From contig JAHBXF010000002.1 of NCBI GenBank assembly GCA_019636615.1, positions 560,001-624,000 of the forward strand: a DNA stretch of 64,000 nucleotides, given 5' to 3'. This document shows positions 24,777-32,735 of the stretch, piece by piece. How positions within the stretch are numbered: the first letter of the stretch is position 1; each line of letters begins with the position of its first letter. The notes beneath the pieces were generated by a model. That model ran no database searches. It was not told where the DNA came from and worked only from the letters and a program-made list of their open reading frames with translations. The position numbers and the translations under genes are program-made. This DNA is from Phycisphaeraceae bacterium (GTDB lineage Bacteria > Planctomycetota > Phycisphaerae > Phycisphaerales > UBA1924).

Positions 24777-25988
24777 TTATGCGCCCTTGAGCCCCTGCCG
24801 GGAAAGCCGGGAAATGAGCACCGCGGCCAGGGCGCAGCGGTCTGTGAGGCTGGTGAGATCGATCCACTCATCCGTGGTGTGCAGGCCACCGCCACGAACC
24901 CCGAGCGTATCGATGGTGGGAAGCCCGGCGGCCTGGAGGTTGTTGCCATCGCAGACACCGCCTGTCCTTCCAAAAGGCAGTGATTGCCCGAGGTCTTCTG
25001 CGGCGGCCCGGGCCTGTTCTGCGAGCCGCAGCGTCGGCGGGGTGAGGGGCTTGGCTGGGCGGTGAAAACTGCGTCGCACGGTGACCTCCGGCATCGCGCC
25101 CTGTGGCGTGCCCAAGGCGTCGATCTCGCGGCCCAGCGCTTCGCCCGCCCGGGTGTCAGGGAATCTCACGTTCCCCCATGCAAGGGCTCTGTCGGGAACG
25201 ATGTTGGTCGCGTGGCCACCTTCGATCGGGCCGACGTTGACGATCTTGCCCTGCGCCGGGCAAGACATGCCCCCCAGCGTGACGAGTCGTGCCGCCAACG
25301 CCGTGACAGCGGAAACACCAGAAGCGAAATCGCGGCCGACATGCGATGATCTTCCGCGCACTTCGAGCATGAACTGTCCGCTGCCGGGTCGCTCAACAAC
25401 GAGCCCGCCATCGGCCATGGCGGGTTCAAACACGAGGCCAACGTCATACGCCGCTGCTTCTGAACGCATTGCCGCGTCAGAGTGATACGACCCCGTCTCT
25501 TCGTCGCTGCTGATGGCGAAACACCATGAGCAGGGTTCCCCGAGTGATTCGAGCACTTCGAGGGCGTGGAGGGCGACGACAATTCCACCCTTCATGTCGG
25601 CGCACCCGGGCCCCATGGCGCGGGTGAGTGAGGCATCTGAAACCAGGCCGCGGAAAGGGCTTGAGGCCTCGTGCACGGTGTCGATGTGCCCGCACAGAAG
25701 CACGCGAGCGCCCGGAACGTCGGCGGGGCGGCGGCAGAGCGCCATGGGGGGCACAAAGCCTGTTTCGAGCCGACCGTGAAGCCAGCCTTCCTTCGGCTGT
25801 CCAGGGGCGAGGGTTGTGGCGGCTCCGAGTGCTTCGAGACGTGCGCAGAGGATGCCGCGGCACTCGTCGAGGCCGTCACCCCCCGGGCCTGTCGGGATGT
25901 CCACAAGCCGGCGAAGATCGCCCAGGAGCACACTCCGGCGATCGAGCACTTCCTTGACAATCCGCTGTTCAAGAGCATCCAGCGCCAT
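24777..25988 (-). CDS. M20 family metallopeptidase (CPG2/ArgE-like)
   Basis: 403 residues with the dizinc M20 ligands in order: GHIDTV (His and downstream Asp), GCADMKGG (bridging Asp), SSDEETGS (catalytic Glu pair), a later FEPAM ligand and the C-terminal GGLHTTDEW histidine. The GRSSHVG segment opens the dimerisation domain. Family members hydrolyse N-acylated amino acids or small peptides, and the glutamate-carboxypeptidase branch is the nearest pattern. No signal peptide, so cytoplasmic. GGGAG lies a few bases before the ATG at 25988. It sits between an aminotransferase and an M48 protease on the same strand. Confidence 0.9.
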   Translation of the reverse strand: MALDALEQRIVKEVLDRRSVLLGDLRRLVDIPTGPGGDGLDECRGILCARLEALGAATTLAPGQPKEGWLHGRLETGFVPPMALCRRPADVPGARVLLCGHIDTVHEASSPFRGLVSDASLTRAMGPGCADMKGGIVVALHALEVLESLGEPCSWCFAISSDEETGSYHSDAAMRSEAAAYDVGLVFEPAMADGGLVVERPGSGQFMLEVRGRSSHVGRDFASGVSAVTALAARLVTLGGMSCPAQGKIVNVGPIEGGHATNIVPDRALAWGNVRFPDTRAGEALGREIDALGTPQGAMPEVTVRRSFHRPAKPLTPPTLRLAEQARAAAEDLGQSLPFGRTGGVCDGNNLQAAGLPTIDTLGVRGGGLHTTDEWIDLTSLTDRCALAAVLISRLSRQGLKGA

Positions 25989-26011
25989 AAGTTCTCCCAG
26001 AGCCGCGGAGG

Positions 26012-27439
26012 TTACTGGCCCCGGGTTTGTTCAATGGCCGCGAACACCAGAGGCCCTCCAGCCACAATCAGCGTAAGGAGCGTCGTTCGTTTGATCCAAC
26101 CGCAGTGCCGATCGATGGCAAGGTTTTTGACAGGCCGGCCAACCAACGCACGCAGGCGGGCCTGGCGTTGTGCAATCGAGCCGTGACGCCAGGAAAGGCT
26201 CTCGACCGGGATTCCATTGAGATCGGCCACGGCCCCGAGGGCACCGGCGAGTGTTGACGCGGCCCCCGGTGTGATCACGTCGTTGCCCGCGGAGGTGCTC
26301 AGGTGCGCGGCGGCGAAGGCGTCGGCCTGCCACTCGAAGCGGCGGCTGACGAACCCAAAGGTGATCAGCGCGGCGGCGAGCGTGGAGGTCGTGAGCAGAA
26401 ACTCGAAGAGGCTGCTCTCAGGGTCCAGCGAGAAGATCATGGCGAACAATGCGCCTGCCCAGCCTGCCGCAAGAACCGTGGCGATGAGCGACGCGGCGAG
26501 CCATGGGAGGTGACGGTGCTTGACGTGGGCGATTTCGTGGGCCAACACAGATTCGACCTCATCATCAGCCAATCGGTCGAGAAGCCCATCGGTGAGCAGC
26601 AGGAATCTGGCCGGCCAGAAGAACCCGAGTATGGCCCCGTTGATCATGCTGCCGCCGGTACGCCAGACATACGGCCCTGCCACACGCACCCGGTTTGAAA
26701 CGCACATCGCCCGGAACCGTTCCACGAGCGTGCCCGAGCGGAGTCGGACGGTGTCCCACAGCGCGGCGATGATGATCGGTGAGAGAAAGACCGCTGCAAT
26801 AATGCCGACGTAGTGGACCGCGTGCACGGTTGCCTCGCGCAGCGGAGCATGAATGGTGTCAAACACCGGCGCATCACGGACGTAGCGGGCAAAGACCTCG
26901 CTCCAGCCGAGGATGATCGTGACTGGCACCAGCACCAGCAGCATGTGATGACGCACAGACTGCCAGAGGGCTTTGGCTCGCGTGAGCGGCGCGTACACGG
27001 GCAGGCCGCGGTGGAGATCGCGCCAGAGCACCGACACTCGGATGCGGTGTTCGATGGGGTGCGATGCCCAGTAGATGCCAACCAGATAGCACAGGAGGGG
27101 CGCCAGCGTGATCGCTTCATCGAGTACGATCATGTCGCCGACCGCGCCGCGGACGGCGCTGTGCCACCCCATGGACAGAACGCAGAAGCAGTACCACGCG
27201 GTTCCCAGCAATCGAAGGCCCAGCAACAGTCGCTCGGCGCGGCGGCAGGCGGCGAAGTTGCCATGATCGATGCCGGCCCCGCCGAATTCGCCGGAAGCCC
27301 ACGCCACCCCGAAGAGGAACGCAAGCGGAGAACAGACGAGGAGCACACCTTCGGCGAAACCGACCGGCCAAAGCCCTTCTCCCCATGCACCCTCGTACGC
27401 GATGCAGGCGATGCCGAGTATGAGTAGAAGTTGAATCAT
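26012..27439 (-). CDS. M48-family membrane zinc protease
   Basis: 475 residues. About six or seven hydrophobic helices cover residues 1-235 (for example 3-15, 30-48, 78-92, 108-124, 166-180, 207-228). The catalytic HEIAH follows at 301-305 in ESVLAHEIAHVKHRH, then another helix pair (about 313-360) and a distal SRRFEWQADAFAA segment giving the third zinc ligand Glu. This is the Ste24/HtpX plan, with unusually many N-terminal helices. Likely role: membrane protein quality control. The gene ends 23 bases before the M20 gene start and begins 27 bases after hrpA. Confidence 0.9.
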   Translation of the reverse strand: MIQLLLILGIACIAYEGAWGEGLWPVGFAEGVLLVCSPLAFLFGVAWASGEFGGAGIDHGNFAACRRAERLLLGLRLLGTAWYCFCVLSMGWHSAVRGAVGDMIVLDEAITLAPLLCYLVGIYWASHPIEHRIRVSVLWRDLHRGLPVYAPLTRAKALWQSVRHHMLLVLVPVTIILGWSEVFARYVRDAPVFDTIHAPLREATVHAVHYVGIIAAVFLSPIIIAALWDTVRLRSGTLVERFRAMCVSNRVRVAGPYVWRTGGSMINGAILGFFWPARFLLLTDGLLDRLADDEVESVLAHEIAHVKHRHLPWLAASLIATVLAAGWAGALFAMIFSLDPESSLFEFLLTTSTLAAALITFGFVSRRFEWQADAFAAAHLSTSAGNDVITPGAASTLAGALGAVADLNGIPVESLSWRHGSIAQRQARLRALVGRPVKNLAIDRHCGWIKRTTLLTLIVAGGPLVFAAIEQTRGQ

Positions 27440-27466
27440 GCAGCACAGAAGCCGGGAACGAGAGGT

Positions 27467-30400
27467 TTACTTCACGATGGTGGCCCAGAGTTCCTGAAGC
27501 CGTTTGGCCGAGACGGCAACCGGGGTTCGGAGTTCCTGGGCGAAGAGAGAGACACGGTACTCTTCGCAAAGCCACCGGAACTCGGCAACTTTGACAGGAT
27601 CAAGGCCGAGTTGCTCGCGACGCTTTTCCAACTCGAGTGTTCCTCGCCAATACGGCGCGAGTTCGGCGCTGTGTCTGCGGTCTCGGAGGAGACCTTCGCC
27701 GGGGAGTTTTCGCAAACGGGTGGCGATCGCACGGAGATACCGCGGGTAGTGCGTGAGCCGTTCGAAGGGCGTTGAGCCAAGGAAGCCGCGGGGCATGAGC
27801 AGCGCAAGTTGCTCGCGGATATCGTCGATGGTTTCACGCCAGCCCGCAGGGTGCCGCTGTTCGAGTTGAAGGTTCAGGGCGTGATACTCGGCAAGAATCG
27901 TGTCGGCCAGTGTGCACGATTCTGAGACCGCGTCACCGAGGATCGCCAGCCCGTGAGCCCTCCGGGCCAGGTACTCCTTCCGCGTGCGGATCGGCTCCGG
28001 GCGGGCGAGAAATGCCCGCTCGATGATCATGGCTTGCAGCCCGGCGCGCAGTTCGGCGCTGCCGCCAAGGGGCGCGTGACGGGCCGCCATGCGCTCAAAG
28101 CCCGGGAGATGCAGTGTGTACCGCCGGAGGTCATCGGCGAGGTCCAGCGAATACAGCCGCCGCAGCGCAACGCGAGTAGCGTCGGCCGCGCTGCCTGGCG
28201 TGTCAAAGAGCCTCATCGAAACGCTGGTCCGGTTGTCGGCCAGGCCTGGGAAAGCCACCGTCTTGGCGCCGAGTCTCACAACGTCGACCCGCTCGGGGAG
28301 TTCGTCGAAGTCCCAGGTTGTGATGCCTTCTCTTCGGTAGCGTGCGTCGGAGACTGCGAGCGCCTCGGCCCTTGCCCTGGGGGTCAGCACGGCACGGAGT
28401 GCGCCCAAGTCGCGGCCCTGGTACACCACTTCGCCCTTGGCGTCGTACACCTCAAGCCGCATGCGCAAGTAGTCTGGCAGCGCGAGTGACCGCAGCATGT
28501 CGTGCGTGATCTTGACGCCGGTTGACCGCTCGATGGCCCTGGCAAGAGAGTCGAAAAATGGGCCAACCCCCCACGTCATCGCGGCCAGGCAGTCTTGAGC
28601 CACACCAGAGAGCGAAGGCAGGAGCCGTCTCTGGTCTTTCGGAAGCGCACGCAGCAGCGCCTCAATCTTTTCACCGATCATGCCCGGCACCAGCCAATCA
28701 AGCATGCCCGGGTCTATGCCGCCGAGGGCTTCGAGGGGCAGCCGGAGCGTGACACCGTCAGACTCGTGGCCCACTTTGTGCTCGTATCGCAGCGGGGCCT
28801 GGACATCACCGATCCTGATTTCGTCGGGAAATGCTTCGCGCGTGGGGATCTCAACGCCGGCCGCGGCAAGGTCGGCGGGTGTGAGGAAGAGAAGGCCGCT
28901 GGCGTGGCGTGAGGCCTGCTTCCACCACTTCTCGAAGGCGGCGACGGTGCATATCCCGGGCGGGACTCTGGCGTCGAAATACTCAAAGCGGGAGGTCGTT
29001 TCGCTCACAAGGTCTGATCGTCGGGCGCGCGTGCCCAGTTCCTTGAGTGATTCTCCCAGGCGGCGGTTGTGCGCCATGAAGGGCGCCTCGAGCCTGGCAT
29101 CACACTCGACGAGGGCGTGGTGGATGAAGAGTTTTCGGGAGAGCGCAGGGTCGATGGGTCCGTAGTGCACACGCCGCTTGCCGACGAGTTCAAGCCCGTA
29201 GAGCGTCACACGTTCATACGCGGTCACTCGCCCGGAATCTCGGCTCCAGTGCGGGTCGTAGTAACTCTTCTTCACGAGGTGCTGCGCGGCTCGCTCGATT
29301 TCTTCCGGAGAGATCGGCGCGATCGTTCGGGCGTAGAGGCGCGTGGTGCGGACCAGTTCGCCCGCCATGATCCACCGCGTGCCGGCTTTGTGCAGCGCGG
29401 AGCCGGGGTGGATGAGAAACTTCATCCCGCGAGCCCCCACGTATTCGCCCGTGTCTGACTTGAGCCCGATGTTGCTCAAGAGCCCCGCGAGCAGGGCGCG
29501 GTGGATCGCCGCGGGGTCCGCCTCTCGGGAGGATGGGTGCATGCCCAGACTGCCGGCCAGTTCGGCGAGTTGGCGGTGCACTTCATCGAGTTCGCGCATG
29601 CGAACATACGACAGAAAGTTGTCGCGGCACCAGCGGCGGAGTTTGCTCGAAGAGAGATGCCGCTTGCGGTCGCGGTATTCCTTCCAGAGTTTCACCCAGC
29701 CCAGGAAATCTGATCGTTCATCGCGGAAAGCGGCGTGGCACTCGTCGGCCTGAAACTGCTTGTCGTGAGGGCGGTCGCGCGGGTCCTGGATCGACATCGC
29801 CGAAGCGATCACGAGGATTTCTGTCAGGCAATCTTCCTGGCGAGCCGCGAGCACCATGCGGCCGATGCGTGGGTCGACCGGCAGTTTGGCCAGATCGCGG
29901 CCGAGCGGGGTGAGTTCGCCAGACTCGGTGACCGCGCCGAGTTCATGGAGCGTGTCGTATCCGTCCTGCACCAGCCGCGGGTCGGGCGGATCGATGAAGG
30001 GAAACTCACCCACCTTGCCGAGCCTCAGCGAGGCCATCTGCAGGATGACGCTGGCAAGGTTGGTCCGGACGATCTCGGGGTCGGTGAACTGCGGTCGAGC
30101 GCGGAAGTCGTCCACGTCGTAGAGCCGCACGCAGATGCCGGGCCCGATGCGCCCGCACCGTCCGGCCCGCTGCTGGGCAGAGGCCTGTGAAATGGCTTCT
30201 ACCTCGAGCCTTTGCACCTTTGTTCGCGCGCTGTACCGGCTCAGCCTCGCCTCGCCCGTGTCGACAACGCAGCGGATGCCAGGCACGGTGAGCGAAGTTT
30301 CCGCAACATTCGTGGCGAGCACGATCTTCCGGCCTGCCGCGGGCTGAAAGACTCGTTGCTGCTCATCGGCGGAGAGTTTGGCGTAGAGGGGCAGGATCAC

Positions 30401-31351
30401 AGTCTTCGTGCGGGCGCCGGGGATGTGGTGCTTCTCGAGGAGTTCCGCCGCGTCGCGGATCTCGCGTTCCCCGCTCAGGAAGACCAGGATGTCGCCGTCG
30501 TCGAGCGAGGCGCACTCGTCGACGGCCGCGAGCAGGGCGCGCCCCATGTCGCTGTCCCGCTCGTCCTCGTCGCTGCCCAAGGGGGGCCGGTAGAGGGTCT
30601 CAACGGGGTATGTGCGTCCGCTGACCGAGATGATGGGCGCCGAGTCGAAGTGCCGGCTGAATCGCTCTGGATCGATCGTCGCGCTGGTCACGATGACCTT
30701 CAGATCGCTGCGCCGGCGGAGAAGGGTCTTGATATAGCCCAGGAGAAAATCGATATTGAGGCTGCGCTCGTGCGCTTCATCGATGATGAGGGTGTCGTAC
30801 TGCTCGAAGTATCGGTCTCGCTGTGTTTCGGCGAGCAACACGCCGTCTGTCATCACTTTGATGATGGTGTTGGGGCTGGTTTTGTCGCCGAAGCGCACTT
30901 TGTACCCAACCGCGTCGCCAAGGGGGGTTGAGAGTTCTTCGGCGATGCGCTGCGCGACGCTGCGTGCCGCGATGCGGCGCGGCTGCGTGTGGCCGATCAT
31001 CCCCATCACGCCGCGGCCGAGTTCCAGGCAGATCTTGGGAATTTGCGTGGTTTTGCCAGAACCGGTTTCGCCGCAGATCACGACGACCTGATGCTCGGCA
31101 ATCGCCGCGGCGATCTCGGCGCGTCGGGCGCAGACCGGAAGGTCAGGCGGAAAGGTGGGGCGAGGAACCCTTGCGCGGCGCGCGGCGACCCTCGCCTCGG
31201 CGCGTTCGACCTGCTCGATCAATGCCCCGAGCGTTTCCTCACGCTTCTCCGGAGTTGCGCGGGCGCGGTGCCACGAGGCCTGGAGTCTGCGCCGATCGAT
31301 CGGCAGACACCCGCTGATCCGTCGGAGAAGATCGGGCTGAGTCTGTTCCAC
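27467..31351 (-). CDS. hrpA: ATP-dependent RNA helicase HrpA
   Basis: A 1294-residue DEAH-box helicase, matching the roughly 1300 residues of the E. coli protein. Walker A GETGSGKT is at 94-101, DEAH at 191-194, SAT motif III in VTSATID, and motif VI QRAGRCGR in the second RecA lobe. The helicase-associated domains and a C-terminal DUF3418 region ending PVAVSAKRLQELWATIVK complete it. I start it at the GTG at 31351, because HrpA homology begins there (PDLLRRISGCLPIDRRRLQ) and the frame further upstream overlaps the preceding lipoprotein gene. It lies 55 bases downstream of the gsp-linked lipoprotein and may be read through from that operon. Confidence 0.93.
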   Translation of the reverse strand: MEQTQPDLLRRISGCLPIDRRRLQASWHRARATPEKREETLGALIEQVERAEARVAARRARVPRPTFPPDLPVCARRAEIAAAIAEHQVVVICGETGSGKTTQIPKICLELGRGVMGMIGHTQPRRIAARSVAQRIAEELSTPLGDAVGYKVRFGDKTSPNTIIKVMTDGVLLAETQRDRYFEQYDTLIIDEAHERSLNIDFLLGYIKTLLRRRSDLKVIVTSATIDPERFSRHFDSAPIISVSGRTYPVETLYRPPLGSDEDERDSDMGRALLAAVDECASLDDGDILVFLSGEREIRDAAELLEKHHIPGARTKTVILPLYAKLSADEQQRVFQPAAGRKIVLATNVAETSLTVPGIRCVVDTGEARLSRYSARTKVQRLEVEAISQASAQQRAGRCGRIGPGICVRLYDVDDFRARPQFTDPEIVRTNLASVILQMASLRLGKVGEFPFIDPPDPRLVQDGYDTLHELGAVTESGELTPLGRDLAKLPVDPRIGRMVLAARQEDCLTEILVIASAMSIQDPRDRPHDKQFQADECHAAFRDERSDFLGWVKLWKEYRDRKRHLSSSKLRRWCRDNFLSYVRMRELDEVHRQLAELAGSLGMHPSSREADPAAIHRALLAGLLSNIGLKSDTGEYVGARGMKFLIHPGSALHKAGTRWIMAGELVRTTRLYARTIAPISPEEIERAAQHLVKKSYYDPHWSRDSGRVTAYERVTLYGLELVGKRRVHYGPIDPALSRKLFIHHALVECDARLEAPFMAHNRRLGESLKELGTRARRSDLVSETTSRFEYFDARVPPGICTVAAFEKWWKQASRHASGLLFLTPADLAAAGVEIPTREAFPDEIRIGDVQAPLRYEHKVGHESDGVTLRLPLEALGGIDPGMLDWLVPGMIGEKIEALLRALPKDQRRLLPSLSGVAQDCLAAMTWGVGPFFDSLARAIERSTGVKITHDMLRSLALPDYLRMRLEVYDAKGEVVYQGRDLGALRAVLTPRARAEALAVSDARYRREGITTWDFDELPERVDVVRLGAKTVAFPGLADNRTSVSMRLFDTPGSAADATRVALRRLYSLDLADDLRRYTLHLPGFERMAARHAPLGGSAELRAGLQAMIIERAFLARPEPIRTRKEYLARRAHGLAILGDAVSESCTLADTILAEYHALNLQLEQRHPAGWRETIDDIREQLALLMPRGFLGSTPFERLTHYPRYLRAIATRLRKLPGEGLLRDRRHSAELAPYWRGTLELEKRREQLGLDPVKVAEFRWLCEEYRVSLFAQELRTPVAVSAKRLQELWATIVK

Positions 31352-31406
31352 TGGTGTGCCCGAATCGTATTCGACCGGGAACCGTGGTCGTGTGTGACGA
31401 TGGGTC

Positions 31407-32735
31407 TTACCGGATGGGCTCGGGGGGAACGACGGCCATAAGCGAGATATCCAGCCGTTCCGGACGGTCTTTGACCGGGCCGATGAGAAGGTACCGTGCT
31501 TGCTCGGCCCTGATGAGTCTGGCAACATACGTCACGCCCAGCGTTCGAGCCACTGGTGGGTCTGCCGGCCAGGAGAGGGGCCATCCTCGTTCGGGCCTGC
31601 GGAGAAATACAAGCCCCGCCGGGGATGTGCAGAAGTAGCCGTCGTCCATGCTTGATGCAGCGGGCGCGGCACTGATCGACTGTTCAACCAGCGGCTCGAC
31701 GCCGCCGTGCCGCCAGTTGAAACGGGCCATTCGGTTCCGTCGCGGATCGAACATCACTGCGGCATCTGCCGCTCCCCCACCCTCGCCGCCGACAATCATC
31801 GGAGCCGTCGATGCCATCTGATGGGCCAGGAGCAGGTCTGCCTGAGAAGTGATGCGCCATGTGCCGCGCACGTCTGCGATGCGGGGCATGGCGGGGTTGG
31901 ATCTGTCAACACGGAACGCCAGCAGGTCGAGCCCCTTGGCGCTCAAGCGGAATGTGTACAGCACCTCGCCGCCGGGAATTGCGACCGGGTAGGCGAACGT
32001 GCCCTCGTCGGGCTCTTTGATGGAAGTGTGCCCGGCCGGGGTTTGCAGCACAAGCACGGCGCGATCACTGCCCGGCGCTCGCCGGGTGTATACAAGCCCG
32101 CCGGCGTGGTCGAGCATGGCGTGGGCGTTGATGGATGTGCCGCGAGCGAGCCATTGCACCGAAGAACCGGACCACTGAGCCAGACCGATCCATCTGGCAC
32201 CATCGTCTCGCGGCCACTCGACCAGGTAGCCTTCTGTGTTGGCGCCTCGGCCCAGGATCACGCCCAAGGGCATATCTGGCGAGAGGGGTACCTGAATGGG
32301 CGGGGAAACCGTGAGATTGAAAGTGGAAAGACGGGACTCTGCGCTCGGTGTGGCATCATCTTCGGAAAGGATGGTGGGCCAGGAAGGCGCGAGTCCTTCT
32401 TGAATGACAAGGAACGAACCGTCTGGCGAGACGAGGGGCAGTTGTTGACCGTCGTACGAGAACTGACCAATCGGCTTGAGTTCGATATCGACCCGGCTGG
32501 CGTACATGGTGGCTTCGGTGGCAGGGCGAGCAACCGGGCCGGAAGGAAGTGCCGCCGGTTCAGCACGACCGCCGGAACTTGATGGGCCGCCGGGCCGGGC
32601 CGTGGCGGTGACGCCGCCCTGGCCGGGACGGACCGGGATTCCTGCCGGCACCACACGCTCGGTGACGCACGCCGAGAGCAGCGAGAAGAGCGTGCCGGCC
32701 ACAAGAAACTGAGCCGCGCCTGCGAAGCGTTTCAC
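31407..32735 (-). CDS. Lipoprotein coupled to gspD, beta-propeller-like
   Basis: 442 residues. Signal peptide with lipobox LLSAC (Cys near residue 23), then a Pro/Gly/Ala-rich linker. A long all-beta region follows, with repeated WD/PQQ-like strand pairs (for example GQFSYDGQQLPLVSPDGSFLVI, ARWIGLAQWSGSSVQWLA, VARLIRAEQARYLLIGP) that suggest a beta-propeller. The ATG overlaps the gspD stop (ATGA at 32732-32735), so it is translationally coupled to the secretin. It could be a pilotin-like or outer-membrane partner of the secretion system, which is inference from position. No named family recognised. Confidence 0.78.
   Translation of the reverse strand: MKRFAGAAQFLVAGTLFSLLSACVTERVVPAGIPVRPGQGGVTATARPGGPSSSGGRAEPAALPSGPVARPATEATMYASRVDIELKPIGQFSYDGQQLPLVSPDGSFLVIQEGLAPSWPTILSEDDATPSAESRLSTFNLTVSPPIQVPLSPDMPLGVILGRGANTEGYLVEWPRDDGARWIGLAQWSGSSVQWLARGTSINAHAMLDHAGGLVYTRRAPGSDRAVLVLQTPAGHTSIKEPDEGTFAYPVAIPGGEVLYTFRLSAKGLDLLAFRVDRSNPAMPRIADVRGTWRITSQADLLLAHQMASTAPMIVGGEGGGAADAAVMFDPRRNRMARFNWRHGGVEPLVEQSISAAPAASSMDDGYFCTSPAGLVFLRRPERGWPLSWPADPPVARTLGVTYVARLIRAEQARYLLIGPVKDRPERLDISLMAVVPPEPIR

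Noticed and set aside
24664-24867. N-terminal extension of the aminotransferase frame
   Set aside because: Arg/Pro-rich, no family similarity, and ends at a well-placed ATG at 24663.
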